A DNA stretch of 64,000 nt from Tubulanus polymorphus (taxonomy: Eukaryota; Nemertea; Palaeonemertea; Tubulaniformes; Tubulanidae): NCBI RefSeq assembly GCF_964204645.1, contig NC_134033.1, positions 9,644,231 through 9,708,230 on the forward strand, read 5' to 3'. Positions 11,550 to 23,679 of the stretch are shown piece after piece; the first letter of the stretch is position 1; every line of letters begins with the position of its first letter. The notes beneath the pieces are model-generated. The model made no database searches. It was not told the origin of the DNA and was given only the letters and a program-made list of their open reading frames with translations. The translations under genes and the position numbers were made by a program.

Positions 11550-14510
11550 TAGTGAATGCAAATTCCCTACTGCACATACTGATGCATAAATTCACAGATG
11601 AATTGATTATTAACGAAATTACGGACTAAAACGATGCACAGAGAGCAGTGTGACAGACGTCAGTAGTAGCAGTGTGTCAGTAGTAGTTATTTTTAAACAT
11701 TTTCTTGCCAACTATGCGTCCGCGAAACGCACTTTGATTAACTGCAATAATTCAGGACTCGACCCGTAATGAGTGAAATGCTGATTGTCATCGAATGAGG
11801 ATGTGCCACATTGGAAATAGCCATTACTTTCTAAAAAGTTATAGGCCTAGTCGTTCAAGGTCGCTCTTAGTGCTCGGAAAACACTTCTAATTTCAAAAAT
11901 TTCCTTCGGGGAGGGACCCCCCCAAATAGCTTTGCGCCTTTGGTACTCGCAAATGCTGACAGCTGCGCTGTCAGCTGGTTCGCGTGTGCATGGGCATCCC
12001 CAGGATTTTAGGGGGGTTCGTTTTTAGGGATTGGGGGGTCAAGAGAGAACTGAGAAAATTTTTGAAAATTTCATGCAAGTTCTGGTGCAATCTGAGGACG
12101 ATAGATTTGCTTTGCATGTATCGTTTGTTATTTTGCTAATTTAGCAGATGCAGACCATGTGCTGATGTCGTTGACGTTTGAAAATTCAAAAAGGGGGTTA
12201 GTTCGAACTACCACACCCTCCTAGGGACGCCCGTAGTGTGTAACTAAAGAAAAATACCAGAAAGATTTCTGGAAATATTATAGCTAGGTGCTGGCAACAC
12301 TGCATGTGCAACTAAGCATATGTTAATACGATCATGTGTTGTAGAATTATTCATTCTCCAATTACCAAGTCCAATTTAAAATGACATGTATTTCACTGCT
12401 GAATTGACATTCCTGAATTCTGAATCAACAGCCTTTAGTGGATGACTTGTCAATAGTGGCACTTGGCAAGATTCAATCCTTAAGTTAAGGCGTCAGTAGG
12501 CGCAGATTCTTTACTTATCCCAGATGTAAAACTTAATATAACTCGTTCTGGAAAAAGGAATAAGGAATTCCCTAGGTCACCGAGTATTTGATTTTACCTG
12601 CCATAAGTAGAAGAACATATCTGGATGTTTCTATATTTCAAAAATTGCTGGGATAGTACACAGCCCTGAAAGCAATTTTTAATAGTAAATTGTGGGAAGT
12701 GTCATTTCGGGGCATTGCATTCCACTAGCTTTTTGGAAATTACCAACATGCATTGATGTACGTATTGTCTCGAAATTAGCCAGTCTTGCATTTTTCATAT
12801 CGGGTCAATCTTCACTGACATTACTCTTGCACTTGAACTCAAAACTGTGGAACCAATCACAAATTATCTGGATTAAGCTGGTTTTTAGTGTATTAGATCT
12901 GTGTTGTTTATTTAGCTTGCTTTTAATAAATGCATGTAAATGTGTAATTTCTGAAGTTTGTTCTAAACAAAACTTTTTAACATTTGAATTTCAAGTCACT
13001 GACAGTTAAACTCCCTTAATCATATAAGGTTATATCTGATATTTCCAATCCTTTCATCATTTGTAGTTCGAATTTCCTTTATGATTATCATCCTGGATTT
13101 CCTGTGTAATCACTTCACCTTGAAGATCAAAACTAAGTGGGTTCTACTGTATGTAAAAAAATTTACAATTATGTGTCAATTCAATAGGGTAGTGATTTGT
13201 AAAGGCTGCCATCGTAAAATTAGTATCACTGAAATTTGAAACCGGACTTCATCTATTCAGTGGTTGGGATTTCATCCAAATTGACTGAAATTCACAGTTC
13301 TATTATATTAATCTCGACTATATCTTCTACAACTGCACTAATAACTATACTAATACTGTAATCTCCTTATGCAGTTATTTATCGGCAAAAACTGGGTATG
13401 TAGCATAACACATCAGTCTCTTTTTACTATACTAATTAACATTTTTTTCTGATTCCTTGTTGTATTTTTACAAATGAAATTAATGCTTCACTGCATCAAG
13501 CAAATTTAAAGGCATCTACTTCAATTATCAGTTAAAATGCATACAACTCAATTTCTTTTTTAAAATTCAGTTTTCGTTTACTTGAAAGATTTTAAGAAAC
13601 TATATCATGGCGAAAGAATTCAAATTTTAGTTAACATTGTATAACTGTATATGTGCAACTGAGTCCACGAACAGCTCTAAAATGCTTTTTGGAATGGGAA
13701 GGGGCATTGAACATCGAAATTTTAAGATAGTGAAGCATTTCAGGAAGGTATAATGTGACAATTATAATGATAATATCATTTCATTTCAACGTCATAAAGA
13801 GAGATATACAAGAATATACAAATAATGAAATATTTGAATATATGAAGTGCTCCAGTTAAAAATTTCAGTCAGACAGTATTTGATCACTATTTTTCCTTAA
13901 TCAGTAAAAGTCTAAGTGGAACGATTTCCCTAAATGAATTTAATCGCCCAGTTTAATCCTGACAATCTGTAATATTGCCAACTCTATTGGGGCTCCAGTA
14001 AAAATTGAACAAAAATTATATCTGAGTGTGTTTGAAAGTAATAAATAAAAGAAGTTTGTACAATTTTCATCCTGTCTTAATTTCACGTGCCGCATATGCA
14101 AAGGATTTTATTTATTGTCTGCTAATCAGAGTCGCAAAGGATGCTGGTAAAAAAACAGTTACCGCACGCGTATTATTGTCTATATGAACAACAGTGTGGA
14201 CCTTGATCCGAAAATCAATTTGACGTATGTACACATAGCTGCCAAACAACACGAACAACAGTGACTGTATATACTGATAATTCATTTATTGTCACGTAAC
14301 TTCTTTTCTCTCCCGTATTGAGTACTGACAAAATATTTTTACCACGTGTCGTTTGTAATTTTCCCCGTTATCCAACCAATACGGACTCTCTGGAGCACTG
14401 ATAAAGCAGAGGAGATTGGATTAACCTTACAAAGGCCTATGAAAGTTTCATATCCCCCTCCAGTGTTCCCAGACTCTTAGTTTTATTATAATTTTTCATC
14501 TAAATTTCAG

Positions 14511-14565
14511 AGCTCGGCATTATGCTGGTGGTTGGGACGACTGGAGTAAGCGCCAAGGACGTTAA
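14511..14565 (+). CDS. terminal rhodanese exon
   Basis: The last coding exon, entered through the acceptor CTAAATTTCAG in phase 2. It encodes 17 codons ending ARHYAGGWDDWSKRQGR and a TAA stop. The segment RHYAGGWDDW corresponds to the conserved C-terminal end of small rhodaneses, where an aromatic-glycine-glycine-Trp motif closes the domain. Both upstream exons (6,832-6,994 and 9,878-10,040) end with two bases of a codon, so either can be completed by the first base of this exon (giving Lys from A, Arg from B). No certain polyadenylation signal was chosen; AATAAA-like words occur further downstream. Confidence 0.88.
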
Positions 14566-16764
14566 AATAGTGCATACTTGGGATGCATGCATGTAGAATA
14601 TTTTAGATGCTATGATATAATTGAAACGCGCAACTGGAAACATTTCAATAAGAAACTAAAAATGGTGCAGTGTTAAAAGCGATACATATATTTACATATA
14701 TTTGAATATTTGAAGGTGCGTCAGGTTTGATTAGGGAAACTGATAGTTATTGCTAAACAGCACATGCTTTGTGAAACAGCACATTAGATCAACAGAAAAG
14801 CCCCTCAGCCATACATGTTCTAGCTACTACAATTATGTGCTAAGGTAATAGAATAATGATCATTATTTATACATGTATTTGTTTGTTACTTAGTTACCAT
14901 TACTAATTACAATAATTGTACTATAGGCGTGTTCACACTACATCGTTCAGAACTGTCAGTTTGGTCCGTTCCACTTTAGAACAGATCAAGCATTCACATA
15001 AGCAAAAAGTCCATTCCAAATTGGTCCTTTCCATTTCAGACCGTTCCAATTTGGACCAACCAAATAACCGAGCCGTGTCTCTTCGAAATTTGGGAATGGT
15101 CTAAGTCATTGTGTGTGAAGAGAAACTGGTTCTATATCTGTTATTAATTATACTTAGCAGTATGAATTCAATTGTAATGAACTCGTCACCAGTTCTTCGT
15201 CAATCTGATTAGTATAGTTTTCGGATTTCATATACTTTCTGGGGGATGAGATGCATGTGAAAAAAATGTGAAAATCTCATATGTAGTTTTCCTTGTATAT
15301 ATGTTCTTCTGTGGGCTCGACTTAGACACAAGAAGTTCCTAGCTGACGGACGTAGTACAAGATAAAAAAGGAATCTGCCACGTGACTATAGTCTAGTAAT
15401 GTATGAAGAAAATGTATCAGGTATATATCCCTTCTGAAAGATTTTTATGAACAAAAACGTGAAAAGAATTGGAAAAGGGCAATGAGAAAAAATGTGAAAA
15501 TTTCAGAATCTTGCATCTCATCCCTGAATTTTGATGTTGCCTAAAAATGAATGTTTAGGCTAATTTATTTTAAAATCGGTCTATTTCTCTTGTGTATGTT
15601 GCTCGCGGGGTATCTGTTCTAAATGTTTTTAAAATGTCCAACAATTTACCATAGATTGCTGTGTCCAAATATATGAACTGCAGTCATTAAAAGTTTAAAA
15701 ATAAATAACAGCCAGAACTCATAAATCTATAGTTTTACATAAATTTTAGGGTAAAAAATTGATAAATGAATAAGACATTTGTTAATGCAAATTATACTGC
15801 TGTAGTGCTATAGTGAAATTTTCATGAATAAATTATAATCAGTTAATTCCGTTTAGTTTGTCGTTGTTAATGTATGTGATCCATTTTCGCAGCACGCCAA
15901 AACCTTAAAATCTATGATCAAATCGTATTATCATTCATTTTTGTAGGACATGAAAAACCTTCTTTAAAAAGAAACGCAACAATTTGTAACGTTTTACGCG
16001 TTCTAGCATTTTGCCTAGTGTGAATGTACATGAACCCGTTATAATTGTTGAAGCAAGTCCCTCATAAATGACTCTGTCACCTACGGGATCTTTGAATTCT
16101 ACTTGAGTGATAGAATGTTTAACGAAACGTCCAAGAATAAACGAGCCACAACACGCAGAGTTCCTGTCTCCAGAATCACTTTTATTACACGAACTGATCA
16201 CAACGGTCTGAATGTCTACAGCGGTCTCCCCAAACGGTCCAAAAAACCCAGTATATATAGTTAATTCCCCAACCAATCTCATTAGCGAACGACATTACCA
16301 AAACCCACTGTCTAATTTCTCGTTCGTGCAACAGCAAATATTTACGAAAGGACGGTATACGTGACAGTTTCCCATTAAAATGTCGCATTACTTTGGATAA
16401 TCTTCAACATCAGCAGTTGTTGCTTGCAGAAGCTAATATTTACGAGCAACTGACGCGCATTAGTCGTAAGGTTCAATTTCAGTACAAACAAAAAGCTATA
16501 TCAATCTGAGTACAAACGAAAGCTGACGCTGGCAAAGTTTGAAACTTTTATCACGAAATAGTTTATGATATCGTTAGAAGATGGCAGCATTCTCTATGAA
16601 TTGAGACTGCTGTTGAAACTCAATAATACCGTTGTCACAAATATATTCGTTTAACTACATCATTTAATTTTTCGATTCCCTGGCCGCTATAAGACTTTAT
16701 CGAATGATATTTCATCAACATATATGGTATATGGTAGACCATTATATGGATGTACGGTGTTACA
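14566..16764. other. non-coding stretch after the rhodanese gene
   Basis: The first part is presumably 3' untranslated sequence. A GTGTTCACACTACA word near 14,931 and a weak mirrored TTCACACACAATGA near 15,100 may bound a short element. Two overlapping minus-strand open frames around 15,935-16,388 have no motif I recognise. Their DNA carries, on the minus strand, a TATATATACTGGG word followed about 75 bp later by AATAAA, which could be a fragment of an LTR, but ends were not found. Confidence 0.4.
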
Positions 16765-18648
16765 TTAGTTTTTGTACCCTTTTCTTGAAGCACCTAGAGA
16801 AAGGAATTGTTCTAACCATAGTTTTGCTTCCTCAAAATATTCTAAATGCACAGTGCTTCCGTCGTTTGTTTGATTTTTACTAAACAATGAGCTGAGCAAG
16901 TCTGAAAATTTTTGCCACAAACCTAGTACTTTTGACTTAGTTACAGGATGAATTATATCTGCATCCTGTAATTTCAGAGGCAAGAATGATGATAATACTT
17001 TCTTGAAATCTGGGCCTTGTAATGATGACCACTCAAGCACACCCAAACCACTATGAGTGACAGGGTGTTTCTTTTCCCAAATGTGATAACATACACCACA
17101 GTCTGCTATTAGGGTACATAAATTTTGTAAGCCTGGTCCAATTATGCCATGATTTTGAGAACTGTGAAATTGAGTTCCATCATCCCTATCTTTGACATCA
17201 TTTATAAGGTTACGTAATAACACATCTCCAACTCTAGCATTAGATGTAGTTCATCTATCACTACATTTTCTGGCTCAATTTCAAATAATGGCAAATTAAA
17301 CATTCCATTACTTTTACTCATCACATCAATTTTCATTGCAGCCGAAGTTCTGGGGAATGATAAAAATCCCATGGCTTGCTCGTGTCAAATCTAAAATCTT
17401 TGTGAACCTTACAATAAATGCAACATTCATTTGATGTTGAACCTTTTATCCCATATACCAGCTGTAAGAATTTCAGATCACCTCCCATGGTAAAATCCAA
17501 ATGAAATGAAACATCGTTTAGACTAACTGATTCCTGATTTATCAATGAATTTATGTCTGCACTCACAGGGGCAAGACCTTGCTTCAAATGGTCATACCTG
17601 TCTGGCCACTTCAAAATAGCAAATGCCCTTGGCAATCCAGGGAGCTCATTGTCAACAAGACTCAATGACATGGTTATGAAAGATGATGTTTTACTCATGT
17701 TTGCTCCATCTCCGCCTATCTTGACAGTAAATTGATTAGTATAGCCAATTCTATCTATTTGTTTGATCCTATCAAACAATGCAGTTTTAAAATCGATATA
17801 ACACCCAGGAATTCCACCAGTGGTCCTATTGATTACGATGCCTTTTGACAATTCATTTCTGCACGGAATGATTAGTGATTTTGACGGGAGTGCATCACCT
17901 GCCACCGATAGTTCATGGAATGCTGCATCGCTGACGAAATATTGATCTAGAATATAAAGTAGATCTTTGAATTTTGACTGTCCCTCCTGAGACAAATTTT
18001 GATATGAAGAACCACTGATAAATTCTGCTTGGTGCCAAATTTTACTTCGTAAACGTTTTCAGACTTTGAACAGGCCAATTTCAAAGATTAGGGCACAAGC
18101 CCATAGGTCTCCGCAAACCACAGAGACTTCTCTGCTTCAGTCTCTAACTGTCTAAGATTGCGCTTAACCTGCAATGATCCTAGTTCAGAAACTTTCTTAC
18201 CAGAATTCACTTTCAATGGTTTACTAAGGAGTTTCTCAAGTTGTTCTGCAAGGACTGCCTTGCATGACTCTAATTTTTCTATTTTGACAACATTTGACTT
18301 TTCTTTAGACAATGCTTCCTGAAGTGAAGCATATGTTTTGTCTAAGTTGGCAGTTAGGGATAAATCTTCATGTTCCAAAGAGGACACATGTTTGACCGCA
18401 ACATTTACTTGTACCAGCTCATGGAAATAAACTTTCACCGAGTGGTTTTCTTCACTGAACTTTAAAAAAGTTCGACCATTCCATTTCCCCTGTTTATACT
18501 TTTTATGGACACGAGAAAGGAGTTCAGATATACGTTTCTCAACACGTGTTACAAAATGTTGAATATTAATAAAATTTAATGTGTTGTTTAAAAAACAAAT
18601 AAAACTAAAGTTAGGATGCTTATCCTTAATACTCTTGAGTTCTCTCAC
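16765..18648 (-). pseudogene. decayed transposase-like multicopy gene
   Basis: Three minus-strand blocks read in order: 18,648-18,088, 17,995-17,333 and 17,223-16,765. The first has a lysine/glutamate-rich coiled-coil region and ends in ALWFAET-like residues (SLWFAETYGL). The second has VKIGGDGANMSKTSSF, then GGDLKFL and a CCIYCKVHKD cysteine pair. Between the second and third blocks the frame carries a VIDELHLML motif. This set of motifs in this order belongs to an uncharacterised repetitive gene family that I recall from cnidarian, mollusc and other marine invertebrate genomes. The GDG and GGD aspartates make a DDE-type nuclease plausible, but this is not established. At least two frame breaks (near 18,070 and 17,230) show that it is inactive. 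The assignment is from memory of motif order only. Confidence 0.55.
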
Positions 18649-19740
18649 AGTCTGGTACTTACATAAAATAAGATAAAGTTATCTTCAGCACTACTATCAT
18701 CAAACCCGAGTGAAGACTAAGTTCTGATTTCATTCTTGAATCTTACAGAGCTGTATCTACCGATGTAGTCAATGACTTAGTCATACATTTTTAGTTTTGA
18801 ACTGGATTAAGTGTTAACATGTCACAGGCCACAGTTAGAGATTTTAGTACAACACTTTCAATTAGATATCTCAATGTTTTCACAAGATTTCCATCAGATA
18901 CAAAATATCTAGACCTCGAAAAGCTAAGCGATGGCCTCAATTTACCGGAAATAATAATTTTGTTCCCTGTCCGTTTTTATCTAGACGGTACCACCAAGCA
19001 CTAGATAGTGCCAATTCTCCAAAATCGGCAAAATTGTATAAGTTGAAATCACCATCATCCGCTAGCGCGCCTTTTCCATGAAACAACTTCCTGAATATGT
19101 CCAGTGGAAAGAGTATTCTGATTTTTACAGTCCCCTCAACTAGACGAGATGAGATAGCATCTTCAAACGTCGCAGCAGCATCCAAAAGCCGTCTCCGTGA
19201 CACATCAGGGTTGTAAAAATTATCTATTTAATGATCGGGTATGTGTCTGCCAGGCTCCCAAGTGCAGTCGTTACGTGACCAGTCCTGCCAAACAATTAGA
19301 TACAGTGTCTGAAAATAGAAATACAAGGTTATATAGTTTTCTGAATAAATCTTGTCAGTCAAAGCCGCTGCTGGTACCCACGTTCAATCCAGAAAAGTTT
19401 CTAACACCAGGCAGAAAGGGTCTGACGCCATGCGATTTCAAGGGTGTAGGGCCTACCTCCAACAGATACATACAAATACAGTTTATTGTAATGGGTGTAT
19501 GTATGTATGTATGTATGTATATTTATTTTATTATTGTGACATGTAGTTATAAGTCTTCTTTACCAACACATAATATATACATTTCAACACTACCCAGCCC
19601 TCAACGGGCTTATAAGTCACCATTAATTAGAATTATTTATAGATATATTCAAGTGGCACTGAAAGTACATGAACTCCTTTTACTCCAACACTTCAATAAA
19701 GGTTGCTAGAGTTATTTGATAGTTAGCCGTTAATATTTGA
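18649..19740. other. no assigned gene; short GTAT microsatellite
   Basis: On the minus strand an open frame of 88 codons (19,203-18,937) could be an upstream exon of the decayed gene at 16,765-18,648, but it has no motif. A (GTAT)n run lies at 19,497-19,520. A TACCAG just upstream of 18,648 on the minus strand could be a splice acceptor for the coiled-coil block. Confidence 0.4.
19497..19520. repeat. (GTAT)6 microsatellite
   Basis: Six tandem GTAT units without interruption. Confidence 0.95.
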
Positions 19741-19756
19741 AACTGTTGTTGTTTTG

Positions 19757-20278
19757 TTAGTTCTTGGAAGTCATGCACCTCCTGACATGCACCTGTGACA
19801 TATCTACAAAAAGTTTATACCGTTCTTGTTCGTATTTCTTACATGACATAATAAAGTGAAATTCATCTTCAACGCATGCTTCAGGTCTACAAAAGTTACA
19901 TACGCGTTCCTCAACCCTTTTACCCCTAAACCGACCCAATTCTATTTCCAAACCCAGGACACCACACCTTAGCTGTGCTTATAAGCTTCTCTTCTTTCTT
20001 GACGTAAAATTCATTATATAACTCTCAGCCCCGAAAGTATTCTTAAATGTAATATACGTGCGTAATTTTGGTTTATTATTAACTTCAGAAATCCACTGCT
20101 CACTAATTGATAATTCAATACACCTTTGTGCGTGCTTCATATCAACTCGTTGTAAATTATCTATGAAATTAGTATTTAAACCGAGGCTTCGACATAAGTT
20201 ACCAAAATCTCGGAACCAACCAATATTCAAATCACGTAATTGGAGAAATATACGTTTAGTGAGTCTATCATCCGCCAT
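19757..20278 (-). pseudogene. LINE C-terminal region with cysteine/histidine motif
   Basis: The block 20,278-19,979 is the region after the RT thumb. The block 19,951-19,757 holds RVCNFCRPEACVEDEFHF followed by SCKKYEQER, the C-C-H-C motif at the end of many animal LINE polyproteins. A frame break near 19,975 separates the two. The function in intact elements is presumed nucleic-acid binding. Confidence 0.75.
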
Positions 20279-20323
20279 AGCGATAAGTCTATTCCAAAGA
20301 CGGAAAATTTCAAAATAACGCTT

Positions 20324-21422
20324 TTACTTAGCTGGATACCATCCAAAGTCACCCTGCATTGCCGCAATGGGGGTTAATGACCCCACACCGAGAAAAAATC
20401 TAATGGCTCTAGTTTGCACCCTTTCTATCAGTTTATTATTCTTAAAACCCCACACACCGGCTCCGTAACTAAGTATAGGGTCCACAAATGATTCATATAG
20501 TTTAGTGAACGTTTTATAAGCGATATCATACTGTGATTTTAACTTATACATTAATTTCCCTAAAGCTCTGCCTCCAGAATTAGACAGGACGGTTGTATGA
20601 TCATTGAAGTTTAATGTACTGTCTAGCCAAACGCCGAGCTATTTATAAGAATTTACGTTTGTAATTGATTCATTTCGCCACTTAAATTCAAATAGCGTTT
20701 GCAATTTATTTTTTGCTCTAAACTGAACCACTGCCGTTTTCTCTAGATTGATTGCTAGTGCCCATTTTCTGCACCAACGTTCAAAAATATCAATCAGATT
20801 TTGTAATTTTTCTTTACTGTCAGCAATTAATACTATGTCATCTGCGTAGGCTAGGCAATTTACAGAAAATGCATTTTCACTTGTTGCATTCAACTCTATA
20901 ATTACATCATTTAAGAATATGTTACACAGGGTCGGAGAAGCTGGGTCGCCCTGTTTTACACCGTTTGAATAGTTAAACCATTCACTGTAGTGGGTGTTAT
21001 TTAAAATCAAATCTAAGAGTTTGTCTTTGCTGGTGCGAACCTCTAAACCTATTGAACTTTTTTTCGAAGTAAACCATATTTGACCAGACGATATTCAACT
21101 CTTCATCCCAATATGGTTTTCTATTTTTGATAGACTTCTTAGAAAATTTTGAGAGATCTCTAGACTGGAGAAAGGCATCCATTTCTCTGGTTATAACCAT
21201 ACATAAATTGTTATATATTACATCTATAACATTTTTTTCATTTTCCGCTTGTTCAATATTATTACAAATTATCTCTAATGCATTGACAAATATTTCATTT
21301 GACATGAATTCTGCTGGCACCTGATTAAAATAATAACGTTTACGTGACTGTGCATTTCCCGACCTCATATCATTGTTTTGTTGTAGATCATTTTTACATT
21401 GATTCAGATTTGATAAAACCAA
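20324..21422 (-). pseudogene. LINE linker and partial reverse transcriptase
   Basis: The block 21,422-20,997 is the linker after the endonuclease and ends with RFRGSHQQRQ-like residues. The next block (21,010-20,639) starts directly at the RT motif GVKQGDPASPTLCNIF and contains the catalytic CLAYADDIVLIADS (YADD) and NLEKTAVVQF. The third (20,551-20,324) is the RT thumb (PILSYGAGVWG, VQTRAIRFFLGV). The usual fingers and first palm aspartate are absent between the first two blocks, so an internal deletion of several hundred bases has happened. Inactive. Confidence 0.85.
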
Positions 21423-21424
21423 TG

Positions 21425-22143
21425 TTATTTTAACATCGCGTGGTCAGGCGCTTTACTTCTATTTGATATGAGAGTCTCTGCATGCGCATCTTTCACAAGA
21501 TCTAATGGGAGTTTCACAGAAAAGTCAGAAACTTTTTCGAACTGATCATAGGGCAAGGCGACATAGTCAACGACTGATCTTCCTTTTCCCGAAATGCTGG
21601 TAAAATTGTTCGAATGTTCTTTGAAACGACCGTTCAGTACACACAATTGAGCGTCATTTAATAGTTCAACGAAAGAGTTACCATGTGCGTTTGATTGTTT
21701 ATCTACAACTGTACGGACCGGTACTGATACATCCGGACAACTAATATCGTTTTGTTCACCTATTCTCGCATTGAAGTCTCCACACAGAAGAATGACATCG
21801 CTTCCCGAGTTCAAATAGATAGTTAATAGAATATAACTTAAAAATTGAGTGCAGTTGCGACCCCATGGTGAACCTTCGGGAGGTAGGTACGCGTTTATTA
21901 ACACAAATCAAATTTTGTAATTTTATCCTCTAGATGAATAATAAGTAAACCATCAACAGATTTTTCGATTGACTTTACATTGAAAACACTTAACAGATCA
22001 TTTCGTATGAGAATACCAATTCCACCATGGTTTATCGCTGCGTTTTTGTGTTTCAACAGTCTACTGTGAGGTATCCACGTATAGTATTCAATGTCTATGC
22101 TGTCTGTTTCATTGTTATTTAAATGTGTCTCCTGCAGACACAC
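21425..22143 (-). pseudogene. LINE AP-endonuclease domain
   Basis: Two adjoining blocks (22,143-21,898 and 21,904-21,425) carry the endonuclease/exonuclease/phosphatase signatures in order: CLQETHL (metal-binding Glu), GGIGILIR, then NAYLPP, LLCGDFNARIG (Asp and Asn), SVVDYV and PDHAML (Asp-His). These are the catalytic motifs of LINE endonucleases that nick the target DNA. The two blocks overlap in different frames around 21,900, so the gene is frameshifted. Confidence 0.85.
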
Positions 22144-22852
22144 AATATCAACTCAATTAACTTAGTCCTCATTACGTTTTTTACCTCGTAGTTTAATTCT
22201 AAATCACTTATCAAATCCTTGGCTTTTTCAAGTAGGTTTTCGGTAGATTCGTACTTTATTCCAGAAACAATTGGTATTTTCTGGTAGGAAAGGCTCACAC
22301 AGTCTGCTGCCATTTCATTCTTCTCCTCTTCAAGGGAAGATAGCCTTCCTTCAACCAGCTCAATTCGACTCTTCATATCGTCTTCGAAACTATTCAATCG
22401 TGTCTCGAAATTCTCAAACGAGTTACTCAGTTTGGCTGTACTTTACTTTACTCAGTCTCGATCTGGAAGTCATCTCTAGTCGATTTCGATTCACTTTTGA
22501 CGCTCTTCACCAGTGTGTTGAGTCGTTCCTGCATGGAGGCTTTGAATGATCTTTGTTCTTTAATCGACGTATCAAAGTTTGTATTTAAACACTGAATTGC
22601 GTCTAGGATCTTTATTACGGAGTCTGAACTGTCTTCAGAAACATCATTAAGTTGTTCTGCGATGTTATTTTTTTTGGTGTCTTTTTGGGAGGTCTTTTGG
22701 GACTTTTGATTCCAGCCTCATCACTTGTCGATGAGTGTTTCCTCGATTGTTTTGACGAACTGGTATTTGACATATCGGCAATACGGGGATTAACATCAAC
22801 ACCATATACAGTCTATAGATTAACGACTATACAGTTCAATTCACACGGATAA
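22119..22852 (-). pseudogene. LINE ORF1-like coiled-coil protein, broken
   Basis: Two minus-strand blocks: a basic serine/lysine-rich segment (about 22,852-22,650, with KSPKRPPKK), then a heptad-rich segment (to about 22,440), then 22,397-22,119 with more coiled-coil residues. Frame breaks separate them. The position just upstream of the endonuclease and the basic plus coiled-coil composition fit a LINE ORF1 RNA-binding protein, although no zinc knuckle or RRM was seen. Confidence 0.5.
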
Positions 22853-23213
22853 GTCTTCGGCGTTCGTATTCTACAACCATTCATGCGTGACGAATCTACG
22901 CGTATGTATGTACTTTATGTGAGAATATTTTGAAGTCAACGATAATATACGCAAAGTCTGTAAATCAGTTACAGTAGAGCATCGGTCGAAAAAAAAAACA
23001 ATCTGTACCTCGTCCAGAATATTTTCGCTGTTACAACAATTAAGTTCAGTCTATTGACGGTTCCTCGATCATGTATAGAAACAAACTTTTCCACGGAGCA
23101 GTGACAGAACACTGCTGACCTTTACCGCCATCTTGAATACTAATGGGTATCCACTATTTAAATATTATACTACTATTTCATTACTTGTAAAATGGAATTA
23201 TGGAATTCCCCAA

Positions 23214-23621
23214 TCATCTGCGGTACTGGTAGGAGAATGAATATTTTTTTCTTCGAGGAGGAAATATACTCACTTCATTGCCGTGATTTTTATAGCTAAT
23301 TGTGCGTTCAACGAAATAAAAGTCCTCCAGAACATTCCTTGTTTGTTTAGCAATTCTTTTATTATTCAGCAGTTGAAAATCACCAGCAAGACGCTTAAAA
23401 TTGATATATTTGTGCCTCAAATCGTAAGGTTTCACGTCCCTCGCGTCTCGCATGCGCGCAGCCATTTTGATATGCAGCAGCGCCATAGCGGTAGAGACGA
23501 AAATCAATATGAACGCAATTGTTGGTAATGTCATGACTTCGAATGGAAAGGCAACTGAAATTATGCCCACGAGGCTCACGGTACAATTAAATACTGACAC
23601 AAACTGACGCACTACGGACAC
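23214..23621 (-). CDS. unassigned ORF with hydrophobic N-terminus
   Basis: A 135-codon open frame. Residues 10-55 form two hydrophobic stretches that could be membrane segments. The remainder is basic and ends in SYQYRR. I recognise no family. Its stop lies close to the 5' side of the LINE, and the start lies next to a poly-C run. It could be an exon of an unknown gene or a chance frame. Confidence 0.2.
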   Translation of the reverse strand: MSVVRQFVSVFNCTVSLVGIISVAFPFEVMTLPTIAFILIFVSTAMALLHIKMAARMRDARDVKPYDLRHKYINFKRLAGDFQLLNNKRIAKQTRNVLEDFYFVERTISYKNHGNEVSIFPPRRKKYSFSYQYRR

Positions 23622-23637
23622 CCAAAATTTTGTTACA

Positions 23638-23654
23638 CCCCCCCCCCCCCCCCC
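23638..23654. repeat. poly-C run of 17
   Basis: Seventeen consecutive C residues. It is a likely site of sequencing-length error. Confidence 0.9.
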
Positions 23655-23679
23655 AGACCTTTACCGGTCGAAAAGTAAG

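Larger units (their letters stand above)
10041..14510 (+). other. intron before the last rhodanese exon
   Basis: A 4.5 kb stretch without recognised exons. It holds a fold-back sequence (10,533-10,752), a terminal-inverted-repeat element (10,776-11,549), a perfect GCTGACAGC/GCTGTCAGC hairpin near 11,954-11,974, and a fragment of the dispersed repeat at about 13,697-13,740. The 105-codon open frame at 12,692-13,009 has no recognisable motif and no splice context and is not called. Confidence 0.55.
19725..23130 (-). mobile_element. APE-type LINE (non-LTR retrotransposon), internally deleted
   Basis: A minus-strand element with the order ORF1-like coiled-coil region, AP-endonuclease, reverse transcriptase, C-terminal cysteine motif. 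It is broken by many frame changes. About 250 codons of the RT (fingers and first palm motifs) are missing between the linker and the GVKQGDP block, so this copy could not retrotranspose. The exact 5' end is uncertain (non-coding leader to about 23,130) and the 3' end lies near 19,725. No target duplication was identified. Copy-out would occur by target-primed reverse transcription in intact relatives. Confidence 0.85.

Noticed and set aside
15935-16388. Two minus-strand frames, or a solo LTR with TATA and AATAAA words
   Set aside because: No protein motif, and no TG...CA ends or target duplication could be found.
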